DNA of 8,867 nucleotides from an uncultured Eubacteriales bacterium (GCA_900553315.1 USCW01000060.1:1-8867); one strand, 5' to 3'; counted from the first letter of the stretch, positions 1 through 6,406 are shown. A program made the numbers and translations. Notes: generated by a model from the letters alone, not told the origin.

Positions 1-101
1 ACATCTGGGCTCTCTTTTCTTTGCTTTCGTGTTACCTATGTATTGTACCTTAACAACGCCAATGTATCTTTTGTAAATTAAGAGTGGAGGTGAAGAGAAA
101 A

Positions 102-405
102 TGGTTGGAGAAAGCAAGTGAAATTGATAAGCCGAATGGAACGAAAATTTCAAACGTTACTGATTCTTACAAAAAAATATATAGTACAATCAAGGATATT
201 TTGCCTGAAAAGTGGCAAAAAAAGGAGAAGTAGTTTCTTCTATTATGGACTTGGTTAATTTTGTGCCTATAAGTAGTAGAATTTTTGGAAATAAGGTTAT
301 ACTTGTTTTTGATGATTTAGAGAGGACTAATATTCCTTGTATAGATCTTCTGGGATGTATTAATGATTACTGTGAAAATCAGGGGTTTAATACGATTATT
401 ATACA
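102..405 (+). pseudogene. KAP-like P-loop NTPase, internal fragment with frameshift
   Basis: This is a fragment of about 100 codons from a KAP-like or similar AAA-type P-loop ATPase. The reading frame starting with the TGG at 102 is open to a TAG at 231 and ends in the residues EKWQKKEK. The -1 frame from 212 continues the same protein through KVILVFDDLER at about 290-322, a convincing Walker B strand with an acidic pair, and on to NTIII near 400. Joining the two frames at the A7 run (217-223) gives one continuous product. The Walker A loop expected upstream is absent, and the protein breaks off at about 400 where a different gene begins, so both ends are missing. A GGAGGTG at 86-92 is well placed for an ATG at 101, but that frame stops after six codons. 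The region is AT-rich, unlike the rest of the window, which suggests transfer. Such ATPases often occur in phage-defence or mobile loci, but no function can be assigned to this remnant. Confidence 0.6.
218..224 (+). other. A AAA AAG slippery heptamer at the frame break
   Basis: In the incoming frame the codons read TGG CAA AAA AAG GAG, so the heptamer A AAA AAG sits in the exact register of a classical -1 frameshift site (as in dnaX and several insertion sequences). A -1 slip gives GGA GAA GTA as the following codons and restores the long NTPase frame; without it translation ends at the TAG at 231-233. The simpler alternative is loss of one A from an original A8 run in a decaying gene, or a sequencing error in the homopolymer. 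The truncated state of the gene favours decay. Confidence 0.5.
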
Positions 406-668
406 GTGCTGTTGGTAAATCCGGCGTCCACACAAGGATTGTCGGCCTGGATCGTGAGACAAATAAAGAACTGCTGCTGAAGCACATGCGGGAGAAAGGT
501 CCGGAGGGAGCACCGCTAAGAGAATTACAGCAGGTTCTTCCTGGGCATAATCGAAGTCAGATCCAGGTATTGCTTAGGGAATTACGCAATGAGAATCGAG
601 CTTATTTCCGTGGTAATACAAGCGCTGCAAAATGGTTTGCTGGTTCATCTCCAGCAGAGAACAGCTGA
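400..668 (+). pseudogene. C-terminal winged-helix-like tail of a truncated ATP-binding/helicase-type protein
   Basis: This 3' gene fragment encodes about 88 residues ending at the TGA at 666-668. The clearly coding part starts with the residues GKSGVHTRIVGLDRETNKELL at about 412. It then reads LKHMREKGPEGAPLRELQQVLPG, followed by an alpha-helical stretch RSQIQVLLRELRNE and an RGNTSAAKWF ending, a pattern typical of a small winged helix-turn-helix. From memory such tails occur at the C-terminus of RecG-like/AlbA_2 ATP-binding proteins of clostridial mobile elements; the parent family is uncertain. There is no start codon of its own: an ATG at 363 in this frame lies inside the preceding NTPase remnant and is read there in another frame. 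Base composition rises at the junction. The inverted repeat at 680-715 follows immediately, and tnpV lies convergent downstream. Confidence 0.45.
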
Positions 669-679
669 AGCTTGCTGTC

Positions 680-715
680 CAACTTGCAACTAACTTGCAA
701 CTTAGTTGCAAGTTG
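680..715. repeat. Perfect 14-bp inverted repeat made of TTGCAA units
   Basis: The arms are CAACTTGCAACTAA (680-693) and TTAGTTGCAAGTTG (702-715), exact reverse complements separated by 8 bases that carry another CTTGCAAC unit. A further related AGCAAGTTG lies at 718-726. The site therefore contains several copies of a TTGCAA-centred word in both orientations. It lies just after the stop of the truncated gene and before the tnpV terminator. There is no T-run, so a simple terminator is unlikely; a binding or resolution site for a transposition protein is possible but not shown. Confidence 0.75.
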
Positions 716-738
716 ATAGCAAGTTGGTGTAGCCCATG

Positions 739-764
739 AAAAAAGCCGCCCCTGAAGAGGCGGC
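739..764 (-). terminator. Rho-independent terminator of tnpV
   Basis: Read on the minus strand, a GCCGCC/GGCGGC stem (764-759 with 750-745) with an 8-base loop is followed directly by six Ts (744-739). It starts about 10 bases past the tnpV stop codon, the expected place for its terminator. Confidence 0.8.
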
Positions 765-773
765 GATACGGAC

Positions 774-1154
774 TCAGCTAAAAACCAATTCATCAAGTAC
801 GATTTCTTCAACCCGGTGCTGGATGCTGTTCATCCGGGAAATCCACCCCAACTGATCTGATGCTTTCAGCTTTTCATTGATGCCTTCAGCTTCAGCCATC
901 TGGGCGATCATCCGTTTCATGCGATTCCGGCAGACCTGGTCAGTTTCTGCCAAATGCTCATACAACTTGCCGGACAGAATCAGACGAGTGTATAGGCCGG
1001 GACGATGCTCTTCCAGGTAAGCTTTCCGCATCCTGCCGTAGTGGCCGATGGATTGTCTGGAACCTTCAGGGAGATCCAGATCGGGGAAATAATAGTCTCC
1101 ATGAAGCGTATAATGAATGCCGTTCTCGATGATTTCCTTTTTCAGATTTGTCAT
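774..1154 (-). CDS. tnpV: TnpV family transposon-encoded protein
   Basis: The 126-residue product matches the TnpV family, small proteins carried by clostridial transposons such as the Tn4451/Tn4453 group and many integrative elements. Recognisable features are the N-terminal GIHYTLHGDYYFPDL segment, the SIGHYGRMRKAYLEEHRPGLY core and the helical C-terminal half with AETDQVCRNRMKRMIAQMAE. The biochemical role of TnpV is not established; it is a marker of mobile DNA rather than a known recombinase. The ATG at 1154-1152 has a strong ribosome binding site, GGAGG at 1167-1163 on the minus strand, eight bases upstream. Length is normal for the family and the frame is intact, and a terminator follows. 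Its neighbours on both sides are gene fragments, so it is probably a leftover of a larger element. Confidence 0.9.
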   Translation of the reverse strand: MTNLKKEIIENGIHYTLHGDYYFPDLDLPEGSRQSIGHYGRMRKAYLEEHRPGLYTRLILSGKLYEHLAETDQVCRNRMKRMIAQMAEAEGINEKLKASDQLGWISRMNSIQHRVEEIVLDELVFS

Positions 1155-1374
1155 GATGATGACCTCCTTCGCTTCGCTTTTTGATGTGTGTTTGCTTCTG
1201 CACCAGTCAAACAGCGCATCTCAGCAGATCATCTCCAGGTGTTGGTTTCCACCCCAACCTCCACCCCAATCAGGGTTTTATCAGAGTGCATGATATTTAC
1301 TGTTTTTGTGTTAATTGGCTTTAGAATTAAACCGGATTATACAGAAATGCACACTATTTACAGCCGTCTCCGAC
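1155..1374. other. Non-coding stretch upstream of tnpV with short repeats
   Basis: No convincing gene is seen here. The stretch holds the tnpV ribosome binding site, a tandem of two near-identical units TCCACCCCAACC and TCCACCCCAATC around 1248-1271, and two loosely similar words, TGCATGATATTTACTG near 1288 and TGCACACTATTTACAG near 1349 (12 of 16 bases equal). The last pair might be recombinase arm sites, but this is weak. On the minus strand a frame ending in LIGVEVGVETNTWR (stop near 1229) is open but has no good start or family match. A minus-strand TATAAT near 1337-1342 could serve tnpV; no good -35 accompanies it. Confidence 0.4.
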
Positions 1375-1394
1375 TTCAAGTCCTGTTTCCCGCA
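1375..1394 (+). other. 3' end of a tRNA gene, probable attachment (att) site
   Basis: The bases fit the last part of a tRNA: TTCAAGT is a canonical T-loop (pattern TTCRANY), CCTGT is a 3' T-stem strand beginning with the conserved C61, TTCCCGC is a 3' acceptor strand, and A is the discriminator base; CCA is not encoded. The five bases before the loop (CCGAC) cannot pair with CCTGT and no GCGGGAA acceptor partner lies upstream, so the rest of the tRNA is missing. A discriminator A with a GCGGGAA-type acceptor would suit tRNA-Leu. Integrative elements often recombine in the T-loop to 3' end of tRNA genes and leave such a displaced tail at their far end. Confidence 0.45.
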
Positions 1395-1401
1395 CGTGTG
1401 A

Positions 1402-1429
1402 GGTCTCCGAGAAATCGGAGGCCTTTTTT
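1402..1429 (+). terminator. Strong rho-independent terminator after the tRNA tail
   Basis: A nine-pair stem, GGTCTCCGA with TCGGAGGCC (one G-T pair), closed by a GAAA tetraloop, is followed by six Ts. It lies 7 bases after the tRNA-like 3' end and no protein gene on this strand ends nearby, so it most likely was the terminator of that tRNA gene. Confidence 0.85.
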
Positions 1430-1482
1430 GTATACTTTATTGGGGGAGGAGGGGGGCACACGAGCGGAGTTCGGGGTGTTGC

Positions 1483-2283
1483 TTGAGGGAGTTTCGTGCG
1501 TCAGCGGCTAAGGCGTTTCTTCAACGGGAGAATACCGCCGTCGAGGGTGCGGGCATTTCCGCTACCGGTCAGATTGACGACGAGCATGGCGTGGTTATCG
1601 GCACGAACGGGAAGATTCCCCACTACGAGGGCGCACGGCTCAAGGCCGATACCGAGGCGGCGCTGCAGGCGCCCGTATGGGCGCTGAACGACGCTAACGC
1701 GGCGGCGCTGGGCGAGGCCTTCACGGGCGGCGCGAGAGGTTATCGAGAGGTCGTTATGCTGACGCTGGGTACCGGCGTGGGCGGCGGGCTGATCCTGAAC
1801 GGCAGACTTTACAGCGGCGCTCGCGGCATCGCCGGAGAACTGGGACACTTCACGCTATATCAAGATGGCAGGGCATGTCCCTGCGGCAAGCGCGGCTGCT
1901 TGGAGGAATATGCCTCGACCACGGCGCTGATCGCCCGTGCGGAGCGGCAGACGGGCCACACGGGATGGAACGGCCGCATGATCTTCGAGGGCGCGGCGCA
2001 GGGCGATCCGCTTTTGAGGCTTGCGCTGGACGGCTGGCTGGACGACGTGGCTGCGGGCGTCACCGGGCTGGTGCATATTTTCAACCCGGAGCTGGTGCTG
2101 ATCGGCGGCGGCGTCAGCGCGCAGGAGGAGCTGCTGCTGAAGCCCCTGCGTGCGCGGGTGCTGGCGGGCGTGATGCCCCGCTTTGCCGAGGGATTGCATA
2201 TCGAACGCGCCGTGCTGGGCAACGACGCCGGCATGATCGGCGCGGCGAAATATTTCATGGATCGCGAAGCAGAACGAACATAA
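1483..2283 (+). CDS. ROK family sugar kinase/regulator, N-terminally truncated
   Basis: The product belongs to the ROK family (sugar kinases such as glucokinase and fructokinase, and related repressors). Visible parts are VEGAGISATGQID (20-32), the ALNDANAAALGE motif with the catalytic-type Asp at residue 70, the second phosphate loop LGTGVGGGLI (95-104), the zinc-binding ROK signature with H122 and CPCGKRGCLEEY (C132, C134, C139), and the C-terminal LVLIGGGVS. Missing is the first 60 or so residues, including the DxGGT phosphate-1 loop needed for ATP binding, so as it stands it is probably not an active kinase. The only available start is a TTG at 1483 with no good ribosome binding site and no ATG until 1756, which fits truncation rather than a wrong start choice. 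No HTH domain is visible. It ends 19 bases before an oxidoreductase gene, with which it was probably co-transcribed for sugar use. Confidence 0.8.
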   Translation: MREFRASAAKAFLQRENTAVEGAGISATGQIDDEHGVVIGTNGKIPHYEGARLKADTEAALQAPVWALNDANAAALGEAFTGGARGYREVVMLTLGTGVGGGLILNGRLYSGARGIAGELGHFTLYQDGRACPCGKRGCLEEYASTTALIARAERQTGHTGWNGRMIFEGAAQGDPLLRLALDGWLDDVAAGVTGLVHIFNPELVLIGGGVSAQEELLLKPLRARVLAGVMPRFAEGLHIERAVLGNDAGMIGAAKYFMDREAERT

Positions 2284-2302
2284 ACAGAGAGGATGAACCT
2301 GA

Positions 2303-3556
2303 ATGAAACAGATCACCGTAGCGATTGCTGGTTTGGGCTCCCGCGGTCTGGACGCGTATGCCCGGTATGCGGACGAAGCGCCGGACGAAATGAAGATCGT
2401 CGCCGTGGCGGATATCCTGCCCGACCGGGTGGAGCGCGCGGCGAAGAAGTACAACGTTCCTGCCGATCGCTGCTTCGCCAGCGCGGAGGAGATGTTTGCG
2501 CAGGAAAAGCTGGCGGACGCGGCCTTCATCTGCACCATGGATCAGGATCATTACCGCGAGGCGAAGACGGCGCTGCTGAAGGGCTATGATCTGCTGCTGG
2601 AAAAGCCGGTCTCCCCGAGCATGGACGAGTGCCGCGAGCTGGCGGCGCTGGCAGAGAAGCTGGGGTGCAAGGTCATCGTAGGTCATGTGCTGCGCTATAC
2701 GCCGTTTTACCGCCGCCTAAAGGCCGTTCTGGATGAAGGAACCATCGGCGAGGTTGTTTCTGTACAGGCCATTGAGAAGGTCTGCTACTGGCATCAGGCG
2801 CACAGCTTCGTGCGCGGCAACTGGCGCAACAGCGGCACGTCCAGCTCTATGATCCTGCAAAAGTGCTGCCACGACATGGATATTCTCCTGTGGCTGACGG
2901 GCAAGCGCTGCAAGACGGTGTCCTCCTTTGGCAGTCTGACGTGGTTCAGGCCGGAGAACGCGCCCGAGGGAGCGACGGAACGTTGTCTGGACTGCCCGCA
3001 CAAGGATGATTGCCTGTACAGCGCGCCGAAGTTCTATCTGGGCCGCTACGACGCGGGGGAGCGGGATTGGCCGCTGAACGTGCTGTGCCAGGAGCCGACC
3101 CGGGAGGGACTTGAGGAAGCCCTGCGCGTAGGCCCCTATGGCCGCTGTGTGTATCATTGCGACAACAATGTGGTGGATCATCAGGTGGTGAATCTGCTCT
3201 TGGAGGGGGGCGCGACGATTTCCTTTACGATGTGCGCATTCACGGCGCAGGGCGGTCGAGAGATTCACCTGATGGGCACAAAGGGCGACATTTACGGCGA
3301 TCTTGCGCGTCGGACGATCGAGATCCATCCCTTTGGCGGCGAGGTGCAGAAGCTGGATCTGCGCACGCCGGGGGACGCGTTCGGTCACGGCGGCGGCGAC
3401 GAGGGCATTGTGCGCGATCTGCTTTCCCTGCTTCGCGGCGAGGAGGGCGATTCCACTCGCATGACGACACTGACCCGCTCCATCGAGAGTCACCTTGTCT
3501 GCGAGGCCGCTGAAACCTCCCGCCTTCGCAACGGTGAAGCCGTAGAAGTGAAGTAA
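2303..3556 (+). CDS. Gfo/Idh/MocA family oxidoreductase with cysteine cluster
   Basis: This complete 417-residue protein is an NAD(P)-dependent sugar or inositol-type dehydrogenase of the Gfo/Idh/MocA superfamily; the substrate is unknown. The N-terminal Rossmann fold has the AGLGSRG loop (9-15), VAVADILP after strand 2, and the family EKP motif (100-102) whose Lys is catalytic. The GHVLRYTP segment (127-134) and KCCHDMDILLW (187-197) carry the His/Asp residues usual for the active site. Unusual for the superfamily are CLDCPHKDDC (C228, C231, C237) and RCVYHCDNNVVDH (C282, C286), a possible metal site seen in a subset of clostridial members. The ATG at 2303 has an AGAGAGG sequence at a suitable distance. 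It is 19 bases behind the ROK gene and followed by a terminator, so it is the last gene of that unit. It likely acts in the cytoplasm. Confidence 0.93.
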   Translation: MKQITVAIAGLGSRGLDAYARYADEAPDEMKIVAVADILPDRVERAAKKYNVPADRCFASAEEMFAQEKLADAAFICTMDQDHYREAKTALLKGYDLLLEKPVSPSMDECRELAALAEKLGCKVIVGHVLRYTPFYRRLKAVLDEGTIGEVVSVQAIEKVCYWHQAHSFVRGNWRNSGTSSSMILQKCCHDMDILLWLTGKRCKTVSSFGSLTWFRPENAPEGATERCLDCPHKDDCLYSAPKFYLGRYDAGERDWPLNVLCQEPTREGLEEALRVGPYGRCVYHCDNNVVDHQVVNLLLEGGATISFTMCAFTAQGGREIHLMGTKGDIYGDLARRTIEIHPFGGEVQKLDLRTPGDAFGHGGGDEGIVRDLLSLLRGEEGDSTRMTTLTRSIESHLVCEAAETSRLRNGEAVEVK

Positions 3557-3577
3557 GAAGTAAATAGATAAGGCAGG

Positions 3578-3612
3578 ACGGGGGACTTCTTTTTCAGGAA
3601 GTCCCCTGTTTT
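3578..3612 (+). terminator. Rho-independent terminator after the oxidoreductase gene
   Basis: ACGGGGGACTTC (3578-3589) pairs with GAAGTCCCCTGT (3598-3609), 12 pairs including one G-T, with an 8-base loop and a short T-run at 3609-3612. It starts 21 bases after the stop codon and closes the ROK/oxidoreductase unit. Confidence 0.85.
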
Positions 3613-3674
3613 GGTATACGCACCGCTTTTGAGAGTTTTCCCCAAAGGCGTGTCTCGCGTGGCTTGTTCGTTTA

Positions 3675-3683
3675 TGTTATAAT
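3675..3683 (+). promoter_or_regulatory. Extended -10 promoter of the DUF4317 gene
   Basis: TGTTATAAT is an extended -10 element (TG, one base, then consensus TATAAT at 3678-3683). No good -35 hexamer is found at 17 bases (TCGCGT), which is usual for extended -10 promoters. Transcription would start near 3690, right at the GGAGG of the ribosome binding site, leaving a leader of only about 13 bases before the ATG at 3703. Confidence 0.6.
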
Positions 3684-3702
3684 GCCCGTGGAGGTGTTGG
3701 AT

Positions 3703-4881
3703 ATGAATCAGCGCGATTTATCGGAAATCAAGAGAAGACTGAACCCGGATCGGCGGAACCCCACGCTTTTGTGCGGGTGCTATATTTCCGGCGACGGACG
3801 GGTGATTGCAAGCTTTGCACAGCCGGTGGGCGCTATGCCGCAGGAGGAAAACGAGAAATATATGGCGATCTTCCGCCGCTGTCTGTCGGGCACGGCGGGG
3901 CAGAATCTGCTTCCCGTGGACTTCACCAGCGAGCAGGTGGAAAACGGGGCGGAGCATCGTCTGCTGACGCGCCTGTGTGATTCGGCGCTGGCGGATGAGG
4001 AGGCCGTGGGCGAGTTCTTCCAGAAGGCGGTGGCGTATGTACAGGCGAAGTTTGCCCATCATGCGCAGTCGGTGGAGGAGCAGCAGGCGGCGGACAATTA
4101 TCTTTTGCTGCTGATGCACGACGGCTATGACGTGCCTCACCGGGACAACAACGGGGAGAGCGACCGGGAGCGGTCGTCTTCGATCCTGAATTATATTCTC
4201 TGCGCTATGTGTCCGGTGAAGCAGTCGAAGCCCGCCCTGCGGTACTTTGCGGCGGAAAGCGAGTTCCACAGCCGCGAGTCGGACTGGGTGGTGGGCTTGC
4301 CGGAGCTGGGCTTTATGTTCCCGGCCTTTGAGGAGCGCGGCGCGAACATCAACCGGGCCATGTATTTCACGCGGGACGCGGGCGATCTGCATCAGGATTT
4401 TCTGGACTGTGTATTCAAGGCGGAGCCCGGCATGACGGCGGCGGAGCAGAAGGAGAGCTTTCAGGCGGTGCTGGAGGAGTCGCTTCAAGAGGAGTGCAGT
4501 CTGGACGTGGTGCAGACGGTGCACGAGACGCTCTGCGGCATGATCGAAGAGCAGAAGGCGGACAAGACGGCCGAGCCGCTGACGCTTTCCGCGCCCGAGG
4601 TGAAGAAGGTGCTGGAGGAATGCGGCGTAAGTCCGGAGCGCACGGCGGCCTTTGAGGAGAAATATCAGGAGACGTTCGGCGAACGAGCGGAGCTGCCCGC
4701 GGTGAACATGATCTCGCCCAAGCAATTCAAGGTGAGCACCCCCAGCGTTTCCATTCAGGTCGATCCCGAGCGCACCAATCTCATCGAGACCCGCATCATT
4801 GACGGTCGCCGCTATATCCTCATCCTAGCCGACGGCGACGTAGAAGTAAACGGCGTAAAAGTAAACGAGAAGGGGGAGTAA
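3703..4881 (+). CDS. DUF4317 family protein
   Basis: The 392-residue product matches the DUF4317 family, cytoplasmic proteins of unknown function common in Clostridia. Family landmarks in order are MNQRDLSEIKRRLNPDRRNPT, LLCGCYISGDG, a FRRCLSGTAGQNLLPVDF segment, LMHDGYDVPHRD, YILCAMCPVKQSKPALRYF, a DWVVGLPELGFMFPAF segment and LHQDFLDCVF; a VEVNGVKVN tail ends the protein. There is no signal peptide or membrane segment, and no catalytic motif I recognise. The chosen ATG at 3703 has GGAGG at 3690-3694 eight bases upstream and matches the family start. An in-frame start at 3664 would place the promoter inside the gene and is rejected. It is transcribed alone, between a terminator and a convergent hairpin. 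Codon use matches the neighbours. Confidence 0.9.
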   Translation: MNQRDLSEIKRRLNPDRRNPTLLCGCYISGDGRVIASFAQPVGAMPQEENEKYMAIFRRCLSGTAGQNLLPVDFTSEQVENGAEHRLLTRLCDSALADEEAVGEFFQKAVAYVQAKFAHHAQSVEEQQAADNYLLLLMHDGYDVPHRDNNGESDRERSSSILNYILCAMCPVKQSKPALRYFAAESEFHSRESDWVVGLPELGFMFPAFEERGANINRAMYFTRDAGDLHQDFLDCVFKAEPGMTAAEQKESFQAVLEESLQEECSLDVVQTVHETLCGMIEEQKADKTAEPLTLSAPEVKKVLEECGVSPERTAAFEEKYQETFGERAELPAVNMISPKQFKVSTPSVSIQVDPERTNLIETRIIDGRRYILILADGDVEVNGVKVNEKGE

Positions 4882-4893
4882 CGGGGTACTGAA

Positions 4894-4930
4894 AGGGAGG
4901 GTGCTTTTCTGATAGAAAAGCACCCTCCCT
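4894..4930. terminator. Perfect 17-bp hairpin between convergent genes
   Basis: AGGGAGGGTGCTTTTCT (4894-4910) and AGAAAAGCACCCTCCCT (4914-4930) are exact reverse complements with a GAT loop. It starts 12 bases after the DUF4317 stop and lies about 18 bases beyond the dinB stop on the other strand, so it can serve both genes. The T-tract is poor on both sides (TCGCATTT on plus, TTCAG on minus), so it may act as a transcript 3'-end stabiliser as well as a terminator. Confidence 0.75.
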
Positions 4931-4931
4931 C

Positions 4932-4957
4932 GCATTTATTCATTGCATTTATTCATT
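4932..4957. repeat. 13-bp tandem duplication at the dinB 3' end
   Basis: GCATTTATTCATT occurs twice with no gap (4932-4944 and 4945-4957). The second copy contains the dinB stop codon, and the first copy repeats the same TAA-containing word just past the gene. It looks like a recent slippage duplication and has no effect on the coding sequence apart from a second stop. Confidence 0.9.
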
Positions 4958-6139
4958 TAGCGTTCTCCCTGTTTTTAGAGCTTTAGCGCCGAATTTTTGG
5001 CGAAGGAGATCGGCGGTTTTTTCCAGCTGGCGCTGGCGGGGGTCTTCAACGGGGGGAGCATCAAGAAAGGAAAGCTGCGTTGGAACGGGCGCATCCTCGG
5101 GCATCAGATTTCCGGCAGTCACGGTGAAGAGACGGACAGGAGCCTCCGGGGGCCACGAGGTTTCTAGAAGGGAGATGGCTCCCTTCAAGAGCGAACGCGT
5201 CAGGTTCGTCGGCGGCTCCATGGGCTTCTGCCGGGAGATCACCTTCAGGCGCGGATCCTTGATTTGCAGCGTCAGCGTGCCGCATTTCAGGCCCTGCGCC
5301 CGCAGACGCGCACCCACCCGTTCGCATAACGGGGCTAGGCCTGTAATGCACGCCTCCCGGCCTACCAGATCGTGCGGATAGGTCATGCCGTTGCCCACGC
5401 TCTTCACCGGGTCGCGCTCCCCGTAGCGCTTCACGGGACTGCTGTCTAAGCCCTGCGCGGCGATCCATAAACCTTCGCCGCTCTTGCCCAGCCACGCTTC
5501 TAATTCCTCGCGGCTCCGCGACGCAAGATCGCCAATGGTGCGCACACCGTGCTGCGCCAGCGCTGTCCCGACGCTCTCGCCCACAAAAATGAGATCCGTC
5601 ACCGGCAGGGGATATAAAAGCTCCGATACGTTCTCGCGGGTAATGACCGTGGTCGCATCGGGCTTTTTGTAATCGCTGCCCATCTTGGCAAAGGTTTTGT
5701 TCCAGCTCACGCCTACGGAGATCGTGATGCCGATCTCCTCCCGAACGCGCCTGCGAAGCGTGTCCGCAATGACGCGCCCGTCCCCGAAAAGATGCTGACT
5801 GCCGGTCACGTCCAGCCAGCTTTCGTCAATGGAAAAGGCCTCGACCTGATCGGTGTAATCCAGATAAATGGCATTGATCTGCTGACTGATGGCCTTGTAT
5901 TTCTCCATGTGCGGCGGCAGCAAAATAAGCCCGGGGCATTTGCGTTGGGCCTGCCAGATCGTTTCGGCGGTCTTCACGCCGTATTTCTTCGCCAGCTGAT
6001 TTTTTGCCAAAATGATGCCGTGCCGACCCTCCGGATCGCCGGCCACCGCCACGGGCAGTTCCCGCAGGTCGGGCCGCTCCAGCAGCTCCACCGAGGCGAA
6101 GTAATTATTGCAGTCGCAATGCAGGATCACCCGATCCAT
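4949..6139 (-). CDS. dinB: Y-family DNA polymerase IV
   Basis: This 396-residue error-prone translesion polymerase copies past damaged bases and acts with the sliding clamp. The catalytic start HCDCNNYFASVE carries metal-binding D9 and the expected steric gate F14. The second acidic pair is in FSIDESWLDVTG (D105, E106). SVGVSWNKTFAKMGSDYKKP is the conserved palm/fingers segment, and VGESVGTALAQHGVRTIGDLA contains the thumb helix-hairpin-helix. A little-finger domain follows. QLSFLD (355-360) near the C-terminus is a good beta-clamp-binding motif. Length is normal for firmicute Pol IV. The ATG at 6139-6137 has GGAGG eight bases upstream. The gene lies 24 bases behind the small zinc protein gene and is probably co-transcribed with it. 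I see no clear LexA box of the Bacillus type (CGAAC-N4-GTTCG) in the shared upstream region, so SOS control is not supported by sequence. Confidence 0.95.
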   Translation of the reverse strand: MDRVILHCDCNNYFASVELLERPDLRELPVAVAGDPEGRHGIILAKNQLAKKYGVKTAETIWQAQRKCPGLILLPPHMEKYKAISQQINAIYLDYTDQVEAFSIDESWLDVTGSQHLFGDGRVIADTLRRRVREEIGITISVGVSWNKTFAKMGSDYKKPDATTVITRENVSELLYPLPVTDLIFVGESVGTALAQHGVRTIGDLASRSREELEAWLGKSGEGLWIAAQGLDSSPVKRYGERDPVKSVGNGMTYPHDLVGREACITGLAPLCERVGARLRAQGLKCGTLTLQIKDPRLKVISRQKPMEPPTNLTRSLLKGAISLLETSWPPEAPVRLFTVTAGNLMPEDAPVPTQLSFLDAPPVEDPRQRQLEKTADLLRQKFGAKALKTGRTLNE

Positions 6140-6163
6140 GGTCAGCGCCTCCTTCGGACAGGT

Positions 6164-6406
6164 TTACCACGGGTCACGGCCAAAGTCGTCCTCTTCCTCG
6201 CCCTCCTCGTCCTCAAAGGCACGAGCCAGCGCCTCTGGCGTGAAGCGCGGGTCAAAGGCCAAGCGGGACAAGTCTTCCTTCTGCACCACGGTATTGGTGC
6301 CGAGACAGTCCGTGCAGCGATAGCCGCACTCCGGGCATACACAGCCCAGATGCTCACTTTCCGCCTGTACCATATAGGTAGGGCATTTCTTGCAGCGACA
6401 GCGCAT
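6164..6406 (-). CDS. Small double zinc-knuckle protein with acidic tail
   Basis: I do not recognise a named family for this 80-residue protein. The first 34 residues hold eight cysteines in two clusters: C3, C5, C8 and then C22, C24, C27, C31, C34 (CVCPECGYRCTDC), which look like one or two zinc-ribbon sites. The middle (VVQKEDLSRLAFDPRFTPEALARAFE) is probably helical, and the tail EDEEGEEEDDFGRDPW is strongly acidic. The ATG at 6406-6404 is preceded on the minus strand by GGAAAGGAT at about 10 bases. The gene has its own extended -10 promoter and ends 24 bases before dinB, so the pair looks like an operon. A nucleic-acid-binding or polymerase-associated role is inference only. The cysteine spacing makes chance coding unlikely. 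Confidence 0.75.
   Translation of the reverse strand: MRCRCKKCPTYMVQAESEHLGCVCPECGYRCTDCLGTNTVVQKEDLSRLAFDPRFTPEALARAFEDEEGEEEDDFGRDPW

Noticed and set aside
1229..1291. Minus-strand short frame ending LIGVEVGVETNTWR
   Set aside because: About 20 codons from its ATG, created partly by a GGGGTGGAGGTT-type tandem repeat, with no ribosome binding site; it could be the tail of a lost gene but this cannot be supported.
1188..1511. Plus-strand open frame of 107 codons
   Set aside because: It runs through the tRNA-like 3' end and a strong terminator, has no ribosome binding site and no family resemblance.
1855..2538. Long minus-strand frames opposite the ROK and oxidoreductase genes
   Set aside because: They mirror GC-rich codons of clearly real genes and are rich in Arg, Ala and His with no motif.
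3718..4725. 335-codon minus-strand frame opposite the DUF4317 gene
   Set aside because: Low-complexity Leu/Arg/His composition typical of an antisense shadow; the plus-strand family match is clear.
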